Positions 34,679-46,000 of a stretch of 64,000 nt of DNA are shown here, in pieces (position 1 is the stretch's first letter; each line of letters begins with the position of its first letter). Both the position numbers and the translations under genes were made by a program. Below the pieces are notes generated by a model. The model did not search any database. It had not been told where the DNA came from and worked only from the letters and a program-made list of their open reading frames with translations. The stretch spans positions 69,501 through 133,500 of the forward strand of contig CP053159.1 in the NCBI GenBank assembly GCA_014607495.2, in the 5' to 3' direction. Origin of the DNA: Carposina sasakii (taxonomy: Eukaryota; Arthropoda; Insecta; Lepidoptera; Carposinidae).

Positions 34679-35175
34679 GAAACATCAATAAAAAAGTTGA
34701 TAACTCCAATGACTTTCTTATGTTTTAACTAATACTTATGCCTAATGATTAAATTTAATTCTCCATTGCATATAAAAAATGAAGTTTCCGAAATTTTGGG
34801 TACCTTTTACTTTTAATGAAACAATTTTATTTCGGCACGCTTCACCGCAGACCACCTTGTTTAGTAAAGAAGACTACCTGCGCCCGCGCCGGTGTCTTGA
34901 CGTAGGTAGAGACTTAAGGGTGGTAAGTAATCCCCTTTTGTTAAGATGTTGTGAGTGAATCTTAATAGTAAAAAAATAATCTATAAAATAATAAAAAGTA
35001 ACATGTAGAGCTTTAAATTATATAATCAACAAACTCAAATTTTAACCTAGAAGAAGAAGGTTTTAAAAATTACTAAACCACTTGGTAGTAGCTTAAAAGC
35101 TTAAATACCTATAGGTATGGTAGATTTAGCGGTCGACGTAGAATCAAATCTAGCTTAATTAAGTCATGTCTTCTT
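34679..35175. other. Unassigned DNA
   Basis: AT-rich, no gene or recognised repeat. Confidence 0.4.
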
Positions 35176-35179
35176 CAGC

Positions 35180-35440
35180 CTATTACAGTCCACTGCTGGA
35201 CGTAGGCCTCCCCCAGGGCACGCTACAAGGCTACTGCTACAGGAGGTTTTGCTCATAGTCACCACGCTGGGCAGGCGGGTTGGTGACCGCAGTGTGATTT
35301 TCGGACTGTGTTGTCAGTACTGGAGGCGCTGCTGCCCACCTCCCTGAAACCCTAAATCGCCTCGTACGATACCCACGGGCAGACAGGGGTGGTACAAACT
35401 CTACTCTACCGGCACCACGCGGCTAGGCTGATTAAGTCAT
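35180..35440 (+). repeat. Common lepidopteran-type repeat family G
   Basis: CAGTCCACTGCTGGACGTAG and GCCTCCCCCAGGGCACGC, followed by GGGCAGGCGGGTTGGTGACC, CGCTGCTGCCCACCTCCCTG, CCTAAATCGCCTCGTACGAT and ACCACGCGGCTAGGCTG. It seems to join two pieces that often occur in moth genomes. A short part recurs at 54675. No open frame. Confidence 0.6.
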
Positions 35441-36150
35441 ATAAATTGGTCAAATTATTTATAGTAAACACACAATTTATACACAGGTAATGTTGAATGT
35501 TACTCTTTTGACTTTGATGGTTCTATACCTTTTAGCATAGGGTGTCTGTGATAGATATGTCACAGTATCGTCTACACAGACTCCGGCGCACGCACGTGAC
35601 TTCACGCGCATCTGCCCCCGCACGCACCTGGGCTCCCCCCCGCCCCCCTCCCGCCCGGCACCCGCACTGCGCCCACGCAACACATGCAGATTTATTGCCA
35701 AACCGAAATACAAAGATGCAGAAATGTCAGAGATGGCACGAAAATCTAAATCACAGAAGAAAAATAGTTTGCAAGTGAATAGAATAAATTCAAAACGTGT
35801 TGCTGACGTGTTTACCTAACATAGGTACGATATTTCATCGTCATACGCGAGTCATATGAAAAATTTATTGATGATACTAATATAATAATGCATGCACATA
35901 TTTTTTTATAATAATACAAATATAAATAACATAAGGTCATTTTAGAACAGTCAATGGAATAAGTCCCTTCCAGCACCGACTCTATGTGAGTGTAACAATA
36001 GAGTCAGATGTCATAACCGGCGCGTGCGACGCTGTGGGGTCAACAGGACACTCGATGGTGACCGTTGGGACCCCATCCATTGTCACCGACGCCACATTTC
36101 TATTATATCCGTGATTGTTGCTAATAACCTCACTTTTACTTCAATTGTGC
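35441..36150. other. Unassigned DNA with one GC-rich patch
   Basis: At 35580-35690 a CpG/C-rich patch with CACGCACGTGACTTCACG (E-box) has open frames on both strands but no splice sites. Rest AT-rich. Confidence 0.35.
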
Positions 36151-36154
36151 TCAT

Positions 36155-36365
36155 GCAGGGCTTCACTAGAATTCATCAGCTTCATCCCATGCACGTCGTA
36201 ACAGTTGATTAAGGAACTCGGGCTAGGAAATCTCTAAGGAAATCGTCTTTCAGGCGATAAGCTATACTAAACGTGACTGTGAGATCTCCTTCTATGCCTG
36301 CAGCCTATATGCCTGTGCAGTTCTGTCTACCCCATTTCGGAAACAGAGCCGTGTATATATGTATG
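36155..36365 (-). repeat. Family B copy (inverted)
   Basis: CAGGGCTTCACTAGAATTCA, TCAGGCGATAAGCTATAC, AAACGTGACTGTGAGATCTC and CTACCCCATTTCGGAAACAG in reverse order. Confidence 0.75.
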
Positions 36366-36486
36366 AACCTATGTATAATTTCACTTTTACTTAAACTCCT
36401 TACGATACAGACACACAAAATATGAATGTTACCAGTTACCGTTAAGTGAACAGCGAACAATTAACTAAATGTCAGGGACTGCAGGT

Positions 36487-36505
36487 GTGTGTGTGTGTGT
36501 GTGTG
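36487..36505. repeat. GT microsatellite
   Basis: About nine GT dinucleotides. Confidence 0.9.
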
Positions 36506-36849
36506 TAACTAACTGCAAAGGAGTTTCGAGTTTATAACATACATGTTGCTTGATTTTTTATTTTTTTGATGACATAGACTACTTCTATCTATTTATCGAA
36601 AGTCTATCATATGTGTATAGTCCCAGGATGAATCCCTCTCTCTTTAAACCATGTTCTCGCTAGAGTTATGGGTCATTCGTTAAATCTTGATTATGCATGT
36701 TAAATATGAACCTATTTCTATTTGCCTAGATTTATCTTGTATACCAACTATACCAAGCATTTATTTTCTGTGCCCACATTTAGAATTGGAAATATGAAGG
36801 TATTTAGAAGAGTTTTCAGTGGTAAGATTTGGCACAGATTAGCAACATA

Positions 36850-37010
36850 TACATCCGGTTATGTTCCTGAGATGGGGTATAGTAACAAAAGGGAGATCCC
36901 ACATTCACGTTTAGCAGCGGAGACAGATGTTAATGATCAGAATGATGAGACACGTACGACAAGAAAATGCAGCTAATGTATTCTAATAAAGCCCCGCATC
37001 ATCAGCATAG
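36850..37010 (+). repeat. Family B copy
   Basis: TTCCTGAGATGGGGTATAGT, GGGAGATCCCACATTCACG, GAGACAGATGTTAATGATC and AAAGCCCCGCATCATCAG. It lies 98 bp beyond the exon at 37108, in its downstream intron. Confidence 0.7.
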
Positions 37011-37107
37011 GCTTTTCGTTTTATGACAATATTATTTCATTTAATCAGGATATTGGACCTCAAGCTAGCTACCGTTTTCCTACATCATGACATCGTTTGA
37101 TACTCAC

Positions 37108-37204
37108 TGGTGATGACGGTCGGTCTCGGCTGGCAGGCTCGCCGCAGCAGCCGCTGCAAGCGCGTCGCCGGATACTGCAGCCATGGGGAGCCAGCTCGGC
37201 GACG
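37108..37204 (-). CDS. Candidate exon A of the minus-strand gene (97 bp)
   Basis: Minus strand: acceptor TTCCGTGTTGTCACAG at 37205, 97 GC-rich bases, consensus donor CA|GTGAGT at 37108/37107. All three frames are open. The frame compatible with the exon at 25278 (phase 1 end) reads RRRAGSPWLQYPATRLQRLL, RRACQPRPTVIT, giving codon ATG at the junction. Another frame has an ATG with good context (MAAVSGDALAAAAAASLP) but would read the next exon in a less protein-like frame. It may be an alternative 5' exon to the one at 31930, an internal exon or a non-coding 5' exon. Confidence 0.45.
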
Positions 37205-37209
37205 CTGTG

Positions 37210-39006
37210 ACAACACGGAACCAGTTAGATCAGGGTACTTAGATAATTTTACAATCGACTTGGCAATACTCTCACCAATAGCAGTTGGATTTCATCCCGT
37301 GACATGCCAAAAAGGAAAGCTTCATTGGAGCAAACGTATCGATGACAAACCTCTATCGATTCGATCGAAAAATATACTATTATAGTGTAAAGAACAAGAG
37401 TTCATCATGTCACCAGTACATAAATGCGTCAGTTTAGGCCTGCCGATTTGTTTGTTTGTTTGCAGCTCAAACACATCACATGCTATGTCACATTTTAAAA
37501 ATGGTTACTAACCAACGTGTTATGTCTGAGATGATCTATTAAGCCCAATTTTTATACTTCAGTTCGTTTCGAGCCCCATTTTCGTAAATAAAATTAATTG
37601 GCTAGATTTTCCTCGTCCCCGAGATTATCATGACAATTAGACGCATCAATATTCATTGCTGATTACTGGTTCGTGTGCAGAGCCTGAGGTCGACTCTGAG
37701 AGGTTAATGATGACAAATTGCTCCCCCCCCTCCCGTCTAACGTAATTGATTCCCTGTATACTCATTCAATATTGCATTAAACATAGCAAGGTGACGGTCT
37801 ATTAATAAAATGTGTGTCAATCTTGATCTCCCGTTGTGCAAGGCCGTATATTCATATACAGCTGTGTAGGCGCACAGGTGCGCGTTAGACGAAAAAAACA
37901 CGCGGAAAAACGTGCGCACGCGTCGCTTGGCGCAAAAACAACCCTTTGTCGCGGGTTCTTGTGCGCCATTAGCGTCTAACGCCGACCCCTGCCGGAACAA
38001 ATATATTACTCGATTCTATGTTCCCACATGTGGAGACGGACAGCTTTATTAACACGTCGTTGCTTTTAAGGAGATGCCTTGACTAGTAATGAATCAATCA
38101 GTGAGTTAGATTTACGTCTCTATCCTCGAGGCAGTCTTTCCGTATATAAAATGACATTAGCCATGCTCGTTTTTTACACGAAAGGGTCTTAAATTCGATG
38201 GCGATATATGAATCGAGGTACCTAATCCAGTTTGGGCCGGATTGACACAAAGAGCATCACATAGCGCCTCCTCCGAACATAAGCGGTACATAGCGAAGGC
38301 ATCGCTCCGTCTCGCTCGTGTAATGTATTCACGTTTCCCGAGCTACTCATTTTTTATCGCGTTCGCGCGGCGCATTAGAATTTCCAGGCGAGAAAATCCC
38401 ACACACACCGACGCAAATCTCCGAGGGAAAAACGACACTAGCGTCATCTACGAGGGTGGAAAGTGCCTTGAAGCGATATACAAAGGCTGTGCATGTATTT
38501 TGCTGGGAGGCAGCGCGGTGTGGGGCGGCAGGGGGTCGTACATTGTAAATTCTTACGGGGAAATGTGTCGGGGTGGGGGAGGGAGGTGCGCGGGGTGACT
38601 GTGCGGCTCGATAAGGCTCTCGCGTAGTTTACATTTCTGTAGAGTTCTCCGCAGCCTCCGCCCGGTGACAAACATACATACAAAGATACTGTTTTATGTC
38701 GGTTAACTGGTGCAATTGTCAATATAGGCAGTGCAGGTTCTCATTGCTGCATGCTAATATTTTAGATAGACCTATGACATAAATTCCTGACATTATAGGT
38801 AACTGAAAGCTGAAGTACTAGTATATCGGATCACAGGTTCCGCTTCATCCGGAAAATGAAAAACGAAATTGTCCTTCAAAATTGACAGAAGAATAAAAGA
38901 GGATAAAACCTAATTTTAGAATATGCCGTGAAAAAATCAACGTAATTTTTATCACAAATGAATATCCCAATTCCTGAAAATTTAGTCAATACTGACATAG
39001 TTTCAC
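37210..39006. other. Unassigned DNA with GC-rich patches
   Basis: 37850-37990 and 38500-38600 are CpG-rich. On the minus strand an ATG at 38543 opens MYDPLPPHTALPPSKIHAQP in a protein-like way, but stops after 31 codons without a good donor. A forward open frame of 118 codons overlaps it. Neither is called as a gene. Confidence 0.3.
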
Positions 39007-39245
39007 GGCCGATTGGTCTAGTGGATAGTGACCCTGCCTGCGACGCCATAGGTCCTGGGTTCGAATCCCGGTAGGTGCAAACATTGATATGATGAATATC
39101 AATGTTTGTTTCAGAGCGATGGATATTTCTATACTTATCTATGTATTTATATACCGTTGCTTAGTACCCACAACACAAGACGTTAGGGATCTTAGTGTGA
39201 GACTAGGTCAATGTGTTGTGTAGTGTGTGCATATTTATTTAGTTT
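39007..39245 (+). mobile_element. SINE-A, copy 4 (reference-like)
   Basis: GGCCGATTGGTCTAGTGGAT, box B GGGTTCGAATCCCGGTAGGT, body GATGAATATCAATGTTTGTT and tail GTGTTGTGTAGTGTGTGCAT. It has no TACGAGTA and serves as the unfilled comparison for copies 1 and 3. Confidence 0.9.
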
Positions 39246-39665
39246 ACGCAAAAGTAGAAAACGACTAGTAGACATTCAGATACTATTTTATATGTTCTAC
39301 ACAAACATACAAACTACCTATACATACGTATAGTAGTAAAATGAGTAAGTGTTCGGTGCCACGTTCGTTCATCATTGCATCGTAAAAAGTTAATTTGAAA
39401 CCTCGCAGTGAGGATTTCATACCTTTTATTACAACAATAAAACAAAAATAAGCAAATTCGGTAATGTTCACGCTGGCGGTACATAACTGTACAGAGTTTT
39501 ATGGCAGAGAAGATGGTATGACGTCACGCTTTTAATTATTCATTTTACGGTGATTACAGGATTATGTTGGGTGTGTAGAATCCGTTCGTTTGATGCACAC
39601 GATGTATATTATTGTGATATTTAGTTGATGGTGATCAGTGATTTTATTGGGCTCGCTTCTCCCAC
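39246..39665. other. Unassigned DNA with a CRE
   Basis: TGACGTCA at 39519-39526. Otherwise AT-rich. Confidence 0.35.
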
Positions 39666-39775
39666 CTAGGTGATAATACTCGTATTCGCAAAGAATCGTA
39701 GGACCCTGAAGAGTTTCCTATGATCATCCAAGTGATGGTCGAGATACGAGTATTATAAATTTCACCTATACCGTT
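39666..39775. mobile_element. Short inverted-repeat element carrying two TACGAGTA motifs
   Basis: AGGTGATAATACTCGTATTC and GAGATACGAGTATTATAAAT + TTCACCT are inverted ends about 110 bp apart. Both arms carry the 8-mer in mirror orientation. Confidence 0.5.
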
Positions 39776-39799
39776 CTCTATCTGTGTCCTGTGTTGATG

Positions 39800-40000
39800 C
39801 TTCACTAAACCCATCAGCTGCATCTCATTCCGTACATATCGTAAGAGTCGATGGTGATCAGGCGATGAGCTGGTAAATTGTCAGTGATCACTAACATCTG
39901 ACCCCGCTATGACTAGACGTAGCTGTAAGGATCTCCTTTTGTGATCGTATAGTTCTGGCTGCCGCATTTTGGGCATACAGCCGTATATACATGTATACAG
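39800..40000 (-). repeat. Family B copy (inverted)
   Basis: GCTTCACTAAACCCATCAGC, ATCTCATTCCGTACATATCG, CAGTGATCACTAACATCTG, TTTTGTGATCGTATAGTTC and CATACAGCCGTATATACAT. Confidence 0.75.
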
Positions 40001-40009
40001 AGTGATTTT

Positions 40010-40620
40010 TAGTCGTAAATGTTCCCGAAAACTACGGAATCTGTATATGTTTATAGTGTTAAGTTTTGGGATTCAGCGCCTCGTAGAGTCGTCCGTTAAG
40101 TAATAGGGTACATCCAAAAACCTTGCAGCAAACCTTTGGCTTAGATGCAACGCTGTAAACTTATTTTTTCTAATAAATAATACCTCAATCCCCCTGAGTC
40201 ACCCTGTCTACCTCTTTGTCTGTCCACACGAGCCCTGCGCATGATCCACATGTCCGATGATCGATAATAACGATTTAGTCTCGATTGTTATGTGCTGCGC
40301 GTGCGCTTCGGGGAAGGAAGCGCGACACCTGCGCACACGCACCGACAGACGTGACCACTTGTCTTATACTGTTGACCCCAGCTTCCTAGGAAGTCCTTAG
40401 TATCATGAAGGAATAATAGCAAAGAGGATGTCAAACACCATTTACTTAAAGAAATCTAGCTGTTGCCCGGTGTACTTACGGAAAATTTTGCGAATGGAAA
40501 AATTGCTTAAAGAAAAAATGATTTTACACTTTCACTCCATGTTATATTAATTTATACAAATGTACGTAATCAAAAGCCTTAAAAATAAGTTTCAAGTTTT
40601 GTAATTACCATATATCCTAT
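40010..40620. other. Unassigned DNA
   Basis: The start (GTCGTAAATGTTCCCGAAAA, CTACGGAATCTG) repeats the MITE-like sequence at 13306. Rest not recognised. Confidence 0.35.
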
Positions 40621-40624
40621 AATT

Positions 40625-40800
40625 TCATCACCAATGTCAACCTCTTTTTTCGCAAAGAAGTCTTTCCGTCCTCACGCTGTAGGTAGACTATGTCTGTACC
40701 AAATATCATTTAAATCAGCCCAGTATTTTGGCATGAAACAGACAGATAGAGTAACTACTTTCGCATATATAATATTATTATTAGTAAGGATAGGGATAGT
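40625..40800 (+). mobile_element. RTE-like tail fragment
   Basis: CGTCCTCACGCTGTAGGTAG, GACTATGTCTGTACCAAATA, GTAACTACTTTCGCATATAT and AATATTATTATTAGTAAGGA keep the order of the RTE-like tails. Confidence 0.5.
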
Positions 40801-40890
40801 CAGGACTAGATTTGATTTCATAGATAAAATAAATAGATAGATATAAAATGTCGTAGTTACGCGGGTAACAGGCGGAAGGATTAACTAACA

Positions 40891-41116
40891 TTAAAGCCTC
40901 GAACACACCGGATATACATGCGTACACGTAAGCGTAGACGTACACGTACCTCTGAGTTGTAATGTATGGAACTGTATAGGCATGGGCAGACCGGATGCGT
41001 ATGCGTAGACGTGAGCATAGACGTCATGCGGTGACAGTTCCATAAACTCAGAGGTAAATACGTGTACGTCTACGCTTACGTGCACACATACGCATCCAGC
41101 GTGCTTGAGGCTTTAA
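40891..41116. mobile_element. 226-bp foldback element with long arms
   Basis: The ends are TTAAAGCCTCGAACACACCG and its near-perfect inverse CGTGCTTGAGGCTTTAA. The arms (about 85 bp) pair through GTAAGCGTAGACGTACACGT and ACCTCTGAGTT; the centre has further ACGT-rich repeats (GCGTAGACGTGAGCATAGAC). A whole-length hairpin. No coding capacity. Confidence 0.85.
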
Positions 41117-42332
41117 GCCACGTGACTGTTTCACAAAGCGCCCGCCCGCGCCACTTATATTAGCAGATGTAAGTCTACATGTATCGCATCTCCTCTCCAC
41201 ACTTCCTTCATGTTGGGTACCTATTAATGAGATGCAATATTATCTATTAAAACATTCCGATGTTACGGCGATACAATTTTTCTAGAATTTGATGTTTGAC
41301 GCCATTTATATTCAATGCGAGATCATCATTATGTTTATAAACAAGATTTATGTTTGTGAACTGCTAATACTACTATAAAGGAATTTGGTTATGATACAAA
41401 GTTTGTCGGCGTTTACCGAGCATCAACTATCAGTAGTCAAAAGGCAATGTTTAGATTTTACATGTAACAGAAAAGTGAGAGTCTACGCGGAATTTTATTG
41501 ATAAAATTAGCAAGACGTTCCCAGTTCTCGCAATATTAACTATGTACTACAAACATCTCATAATTTTTTTTTCGAACTTTTAACGAACGAATGTTTCGTA
41601 TGTAACATTTTTATTATAGTTAACTGACTGAACGGTTTCATAGGTAATGTTATACAATTGAAAATTATAAATAATTGAATGAATTATGGATGGAGAATGG
41701 CTATTGTAAACAGGCAGATATTTAAATAGTATAATAAGCATGTAAGTAGTTCAAAGATTTATGTATAATTTTCTAATTATTTGATCTGTATATTATATTA
41801 ACTTCTTAGAAAATAGACCATAAATTTATCCATATTTTTAACGTTCATTAAAGGTATCTATGTTGAATATAAATGTTTAATTCGAATAAACAATAACTAC
41901 TTAGTAAGTATAGTCGATACTTTATGTTAAGTAAAGAGGTTTGCGTCGCGCAGGTGTGCGGCGCGCGACTTGCATACTACTCTCAGCTCTTGGTCGCTCT
42001 TTTACCGCAATTTTCTCCTTATCCCCACAGCACACGGTTCTATAAAACTGCAAATATAACGTGGTTTCTCTCAAACAATATTGAACATTAGTTTACATAC
42101 ATTTTTTTTGGAATCAGGTGTTGAACGCGGATTATACTGTCTGAATATGGAACAGCGTCTCGCAACGTTTTTTTTTTATACATTTCGCCGAAACATGCCA
42201 ATTTATATACACGAAGGCCGTAGTGGCGCTTGTTTCGACATGTGGATAGTATAAAATTGGAGAAAATAGTGATTCCAAATTTGTCCATCGGTTGGTGTAA
42301 GTTTGCGTCTATATCTCCGCTCACGCTAGAAT
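41117..42332. other. Unassigned AT-rich DNA
   Basis: No gene or repeat recognised. A small GC patch at 41947-41970. Confidence 0.4.
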
Positions 42333-42590
42333 CCGTTTCATAAAATAACTCCTATGTTTGATTTCGGAACTAACATATTTTGTATGCAGTGACACAGATA
42401 ATGCAGTCATGCACATAGTAACTAGCGCCATCATCCAAAGGAACTATACGGTGAAACGCACTCTACATTTCGATGCAGCGATGAAATCTTATAACAACGG
42501 CGCTAGTGTCCTAATAACTTTAACAAATTCTCTTTCCTTTTATTTAGTTCCATGCATATCCGTGAGGCATGGTTACTGAAACCGACTGCA
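42333..42590 (+). repeat. Interspersed repeat family F, copy 1
   Basis: CCGTTTCATAAAATAACTCC, GGAACTAACATATTTTGTAT, GCAGTCATGCACATAGTAAC, GCGCCATCATCCAAAGGAAC and AACGCACTCTACATTTCGAT. Shared with 59862 and 63903. Confidence 0.7.
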
Positions 42591-42599
42591 GTCGCTGTA

Positions 42600-44580
42600 G
42601 TAATCAGCTGTGCCTATGTAAAAAAGCCGAATAATGCTAATATTGTAGAAATCGACGCAATTAACAACCGTTAATTAGGCACCAGCATCAAGGCTCCTGT
42701 TAATGAGTTCATTATTGTCCTATAGTAAAGTTTACTTAAACTGCCTATTTATTTAGACACGCGGAATATACTATAAGTATTAAAAATAACAATAATATAC
42801 TTCACTTTACTTAAAAGTGTGCTGCATCATTCATAGAAATAAATTAGTCATTTGTGATATGTAACAAACAAGTCTTTGTTTGCCCGAAAATTAGATTCCA
42901 TAATAATACGAATGCCATACGTATGAACCAGAAAATAAAAAACTAAAAAAAAAAACATTGAAGTATACAAATAAAATCAATGAGATATTATCTAACAAAC
43001 GCAATTATACAAAGAAATAATTTTTGCGTGGTTTAGCATTAAATTTGTATTTTCACTATGTAAGTAAAAAGTTAATTTTAATAAATAGGTATATGACTAT
43101 TGTTTTTATTTCTAATACTTACCTACTTATCACTATAATCGAGCCTTTATCCTGATTTGATATCTGAATTCTGACCGATTTTAGCTGAATGTAGGCATAT
43201 CTTTCAATGATTATGACATAATTTTTTGACTTTATGTTTAGCAATTATATGGCAAACAAGTACTACTATTATGTCTGTTGACTTATGCAATGTTCTGACA
43301 AGTGGAGAGTTTAAATTATAATACTACTATCTGTGCTTAGAATATCAGGAGATTTTAACATAATCGTTAGAGAAAATGATGTAAGATCAGTTAGAGATCT
43401 TAAACCATTCTTAAACGCTTCGACCACTAAAGATCTACTCGTTTATGGTTCTACACTTATTATGTTCGATTGATTATCACTATGAACCTGTGAAAAAGAT
43501 AACCCATACGAAGGTAGAGCATGGAATATACCAGAATGTACCGTTGTTTCCTCATCGTTGACATCTCTCCGATACCCATCGGTCGTGTTCTCGTGCGACT
43601 TCTGCGCCATTTCCCGCCATGCATATTCCTTCTCACGGCACATTATCCTCGATTTGCATCAGGCAGGCTGTCGGACACGTAAACTGTGTGTCAGTTGTCG
43701 GCGCGATCGCCTCCACATCGCGCTGCGATTGCGATCGGTTCGTGACCGCGTGGGTTCACACGATCATGTGTTGTTCGGATTCTTTTGTCGCTTTACAATT
43801 ATAGGAATATTTAAATAAAAGGTATAGTTTAAAACTTAATTAGTCAGGCTTTAAATTTAACCGTTACTGCGGGTATCCACTTCATCAATATTTTAAAGAA
43901 ACTTTTGTATCATTGCGTTCCAAACGTTGCGAGCTAAATTCTCACCTGGCTCTACTCGTATCATATGTCTTGCCAGGGTTTCTCTCGCCAGCTTGTCTCA
44001 CGCTGGTTCTATCCTGTGTTTATAGTCTGTCTTAACAGCTTTCGCAATTTTCAAATTATAAATATAAATATAAATACAACGTTGAAATTTCACCCAGGAT
44101 AGACCAGTTCAATTTCCTTGTTAGCTTAGCAGCGAACTACATCGGACACCTTGCTACCAAATATAATCCTTATAATGCACCATAACGAGCGAAGACTTTA
44201 CATATTTTCGTAATGTTATCTAACAATCAGCGAGGTCGGTGTGGTCGCAGTGCGTGCGCGGGCGCCGGTCGTCGCCGGTCGTCGCGGGGCAGCGCGGGGT
44301 GAAGCGGGGTGATCCATACCGATACGCTGCGGTATGGTAATATTTCTCGCTCGTGCGCGCGCGCCGCCTTAATTACCCGCTATCGAGCGATCTCGCGCGA
44401 TCTCGGAGCGATCTCGCATCGCATAGCTGATGCATCGCACACGACTATAGCGTTCATATTTTAAGAGATGCTGATTAATGGCAGCGTAAATGGATATTTT
44501 TAATAATGGTTTAATAATACTTTAGTCTAAATAGGTTTCGAAAACTTTTAATGCCTGATAATGACGGATGATGCTTGTTA
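42600..44580. other. Unassigned DNA with GC-rich island 44220-44420
   Basis: AT-rich to 44200. The island has repeated GGTCGTCGC and a short direct repeat GCGATCTCG (three times in 44387-44416), plus TTAATTACCCGC. On its minus strand an ATG at 44317 starts a 33-codon open frame (MDHPASPRAAPRRPATTGAR), GC-rich and without a donor. Candidate CpG-island-type regulatory block. Confidence 0.35.
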
Positions 44581-44584
44581 AACA

Positions 44585-44711
44585 TAAATAATAAATAAAT
44601 AAATATTCACACACCTTACAACACATTGACTTAGTCCCACACTAAGATCCCTAAGGTCTTGTGTCGTGGGTACTAAGCAACGGTATATAAATACATAGAT
44701 AAGTATATAAA
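44585..44711 (-). mobile_element. SINE-A, copy 5 (inverted, 5' truncated)
   Basis: AAATATTCACACACCTTACA, CACTAAGATCCCTAAGGTCT and TATATAAATACATAGATAAG give the inverted 3' half. The tRNA-like head is missing. Confidence 0.8.
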
Positions 44712-44734
44712 CTGCTGTATATTCATCACATCAA

Positions 44735-44850
44735 TGAGATGGGGAAGCCAGGCTGTCAACTGCAGAGATGGGGAAGCCAGAACTGCAGCCACGTTTAGTA
44801 TGGCGGGGACAGATGTAAGTAATCAGCAGTTTGAGGTAGATGATGCTTTT
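44735..44850 (+). repeat. Family B copy with short internal duplication
   Basis: GAGATGGGGAAGCCAGGCTG then again AGAGATGGGGAAGCCAGAAC, followed by CAGCCACGTTTAGTATGGCG and GGACAGATGTAAGTAATCAG. A 30-bp partial duplication of the head. Confidence 0.6.
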
Positions 44851-45284
44851 TGAACAGCTGACAAAAATTGCGTTCTAAAGTTATCTTTGTAAATGAACAT
44901 AACTTTCTTCAAGTAAGTTAATAATGGATACATTTTTAGAAGATTTCAATACAATAGTCCCCGAGTCCCAGGCAATTCGAGTTTAGAGTTCGAGGCAGAA
45001 GAAGGTCTTCACATATGCCAAATACTGAATCAGTCTTACTGTCGATGGTTGCCAAAAGTGCAGCTATTTAGCTTAATTCTGTAGTGACCTTGTCTGTACA
45101 AAGTCCGTGTTCACAAGTTATTTAGATCTAAATTCAACGAATAACGAGACTAATTGCCAAAGAGACCGACTCATTGAAGACGCCGTTTTGGACGGGGCTC
45201 AATGCAAATACGTGCTGAGTACAATTTTAAAACAGTAATTAGCAGAACCACATTAATGTGTAGTTTGAAGTATTAGTAGAACAC

Positions 45285-45480
45285 AGCTGTGTTCCTGAAT
45301 ATGGGGTAGCCGAAACTGCAGGATGGCTAAGGAAATCCTATAACCACGTTTAGCATAGCGGCGGCAGATGATGATGTTAAAGATCAGTAAGAAGTTCCTA
45401 GCTTTTCGCCTGAGAGAACGTCCCTTAGTTCTTTAGTCGACTCTTACGACATACACGGAAGGAGATGCAGATAATGTATT
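45285..45480 (+). repeat. Family B copy, nearly full length
   Basis: CACAGCTGTGTTCCTGAATA, TGGGGTAGCCGAAACTGCAG, AACCACGTTTAGCATAGCGG, GAGAACGTCCCTTAGTTC and CGACATACACGGAAGGAGAT. Confidence 0.8.
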
Positions 45481-45661
45481 CTATTGCAAAATTTTTGAGG
45501 AAACTTTTGTTGCTGTGCTAAAAATTACACTCTATTGTACAATCGGAATTAATCCTAATTTACTTGTCCCTGTTAAGTATTAAGTAGTTTGTAACAAAAG
45601 TTCGTAATAGGACGACATTTTGTAACAATTTACATTATTATATAGTCTTCAACACGTAACT

Positions 45662-46000
45662 TCACGAGCGAGCTTTGCTCCGCGGTTGTTCTCGTACGAT
45701 TTCACGAAGGTCATGTTTACCCTGGTGATATTCGACCTTTTGCGTTACCGCCAGCTTCTGCCCTAAAGCAATAAACGGTTCTCGTTTTACAAGTTCGTGC
45801 GCGTTGAGCGCATGGCTGGGCGTAGAGCGCACGGTGTGACTCATTCCTAATGTCCGGGCTGTCTTTCCGATCAGTGTGTCTCTGCCTTGAAGCAGGTATA
45901 AATAAGAGGTGCTTTTAAAATATGTACTTATTAAAATAAAATGTCGCATTTGAAGAACTATTAAAGAAGCTTTAGTATGCAATAGAAACTTTCTATTCAA
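45662..46000 (-). pseudogene. Possible transposase-like or unknown ORF remnant
   Basis: A 112-codon frame. The last 75 codons (about 45900-45662) are GC-balanced in AT-rich surroundings and read like protein: GRDTLIGKTARTLGMSHTVR, then EPFIALGQKLAVTQKVEY. IGKTARTLGMSHTVR looks like a helix-turn-helix of pogo/Tigger-type transposases, but the rest does not match and no DDE catalytic region follows. Could be a decayed transposon exon or a lineage-specific exon. Confidence 0.3.

Noticed and set aside
36487..36505. GT run as a possible Z-DNA regulatory element
   Set aside because: An ordinary short microsatellite without other signals.
38242..38598. Forward 118-codon open frame
   Set aside because: Low-complexity Gly-rich end and overlapping antisense frame in CpG-rich DNA. 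No splice or family support.
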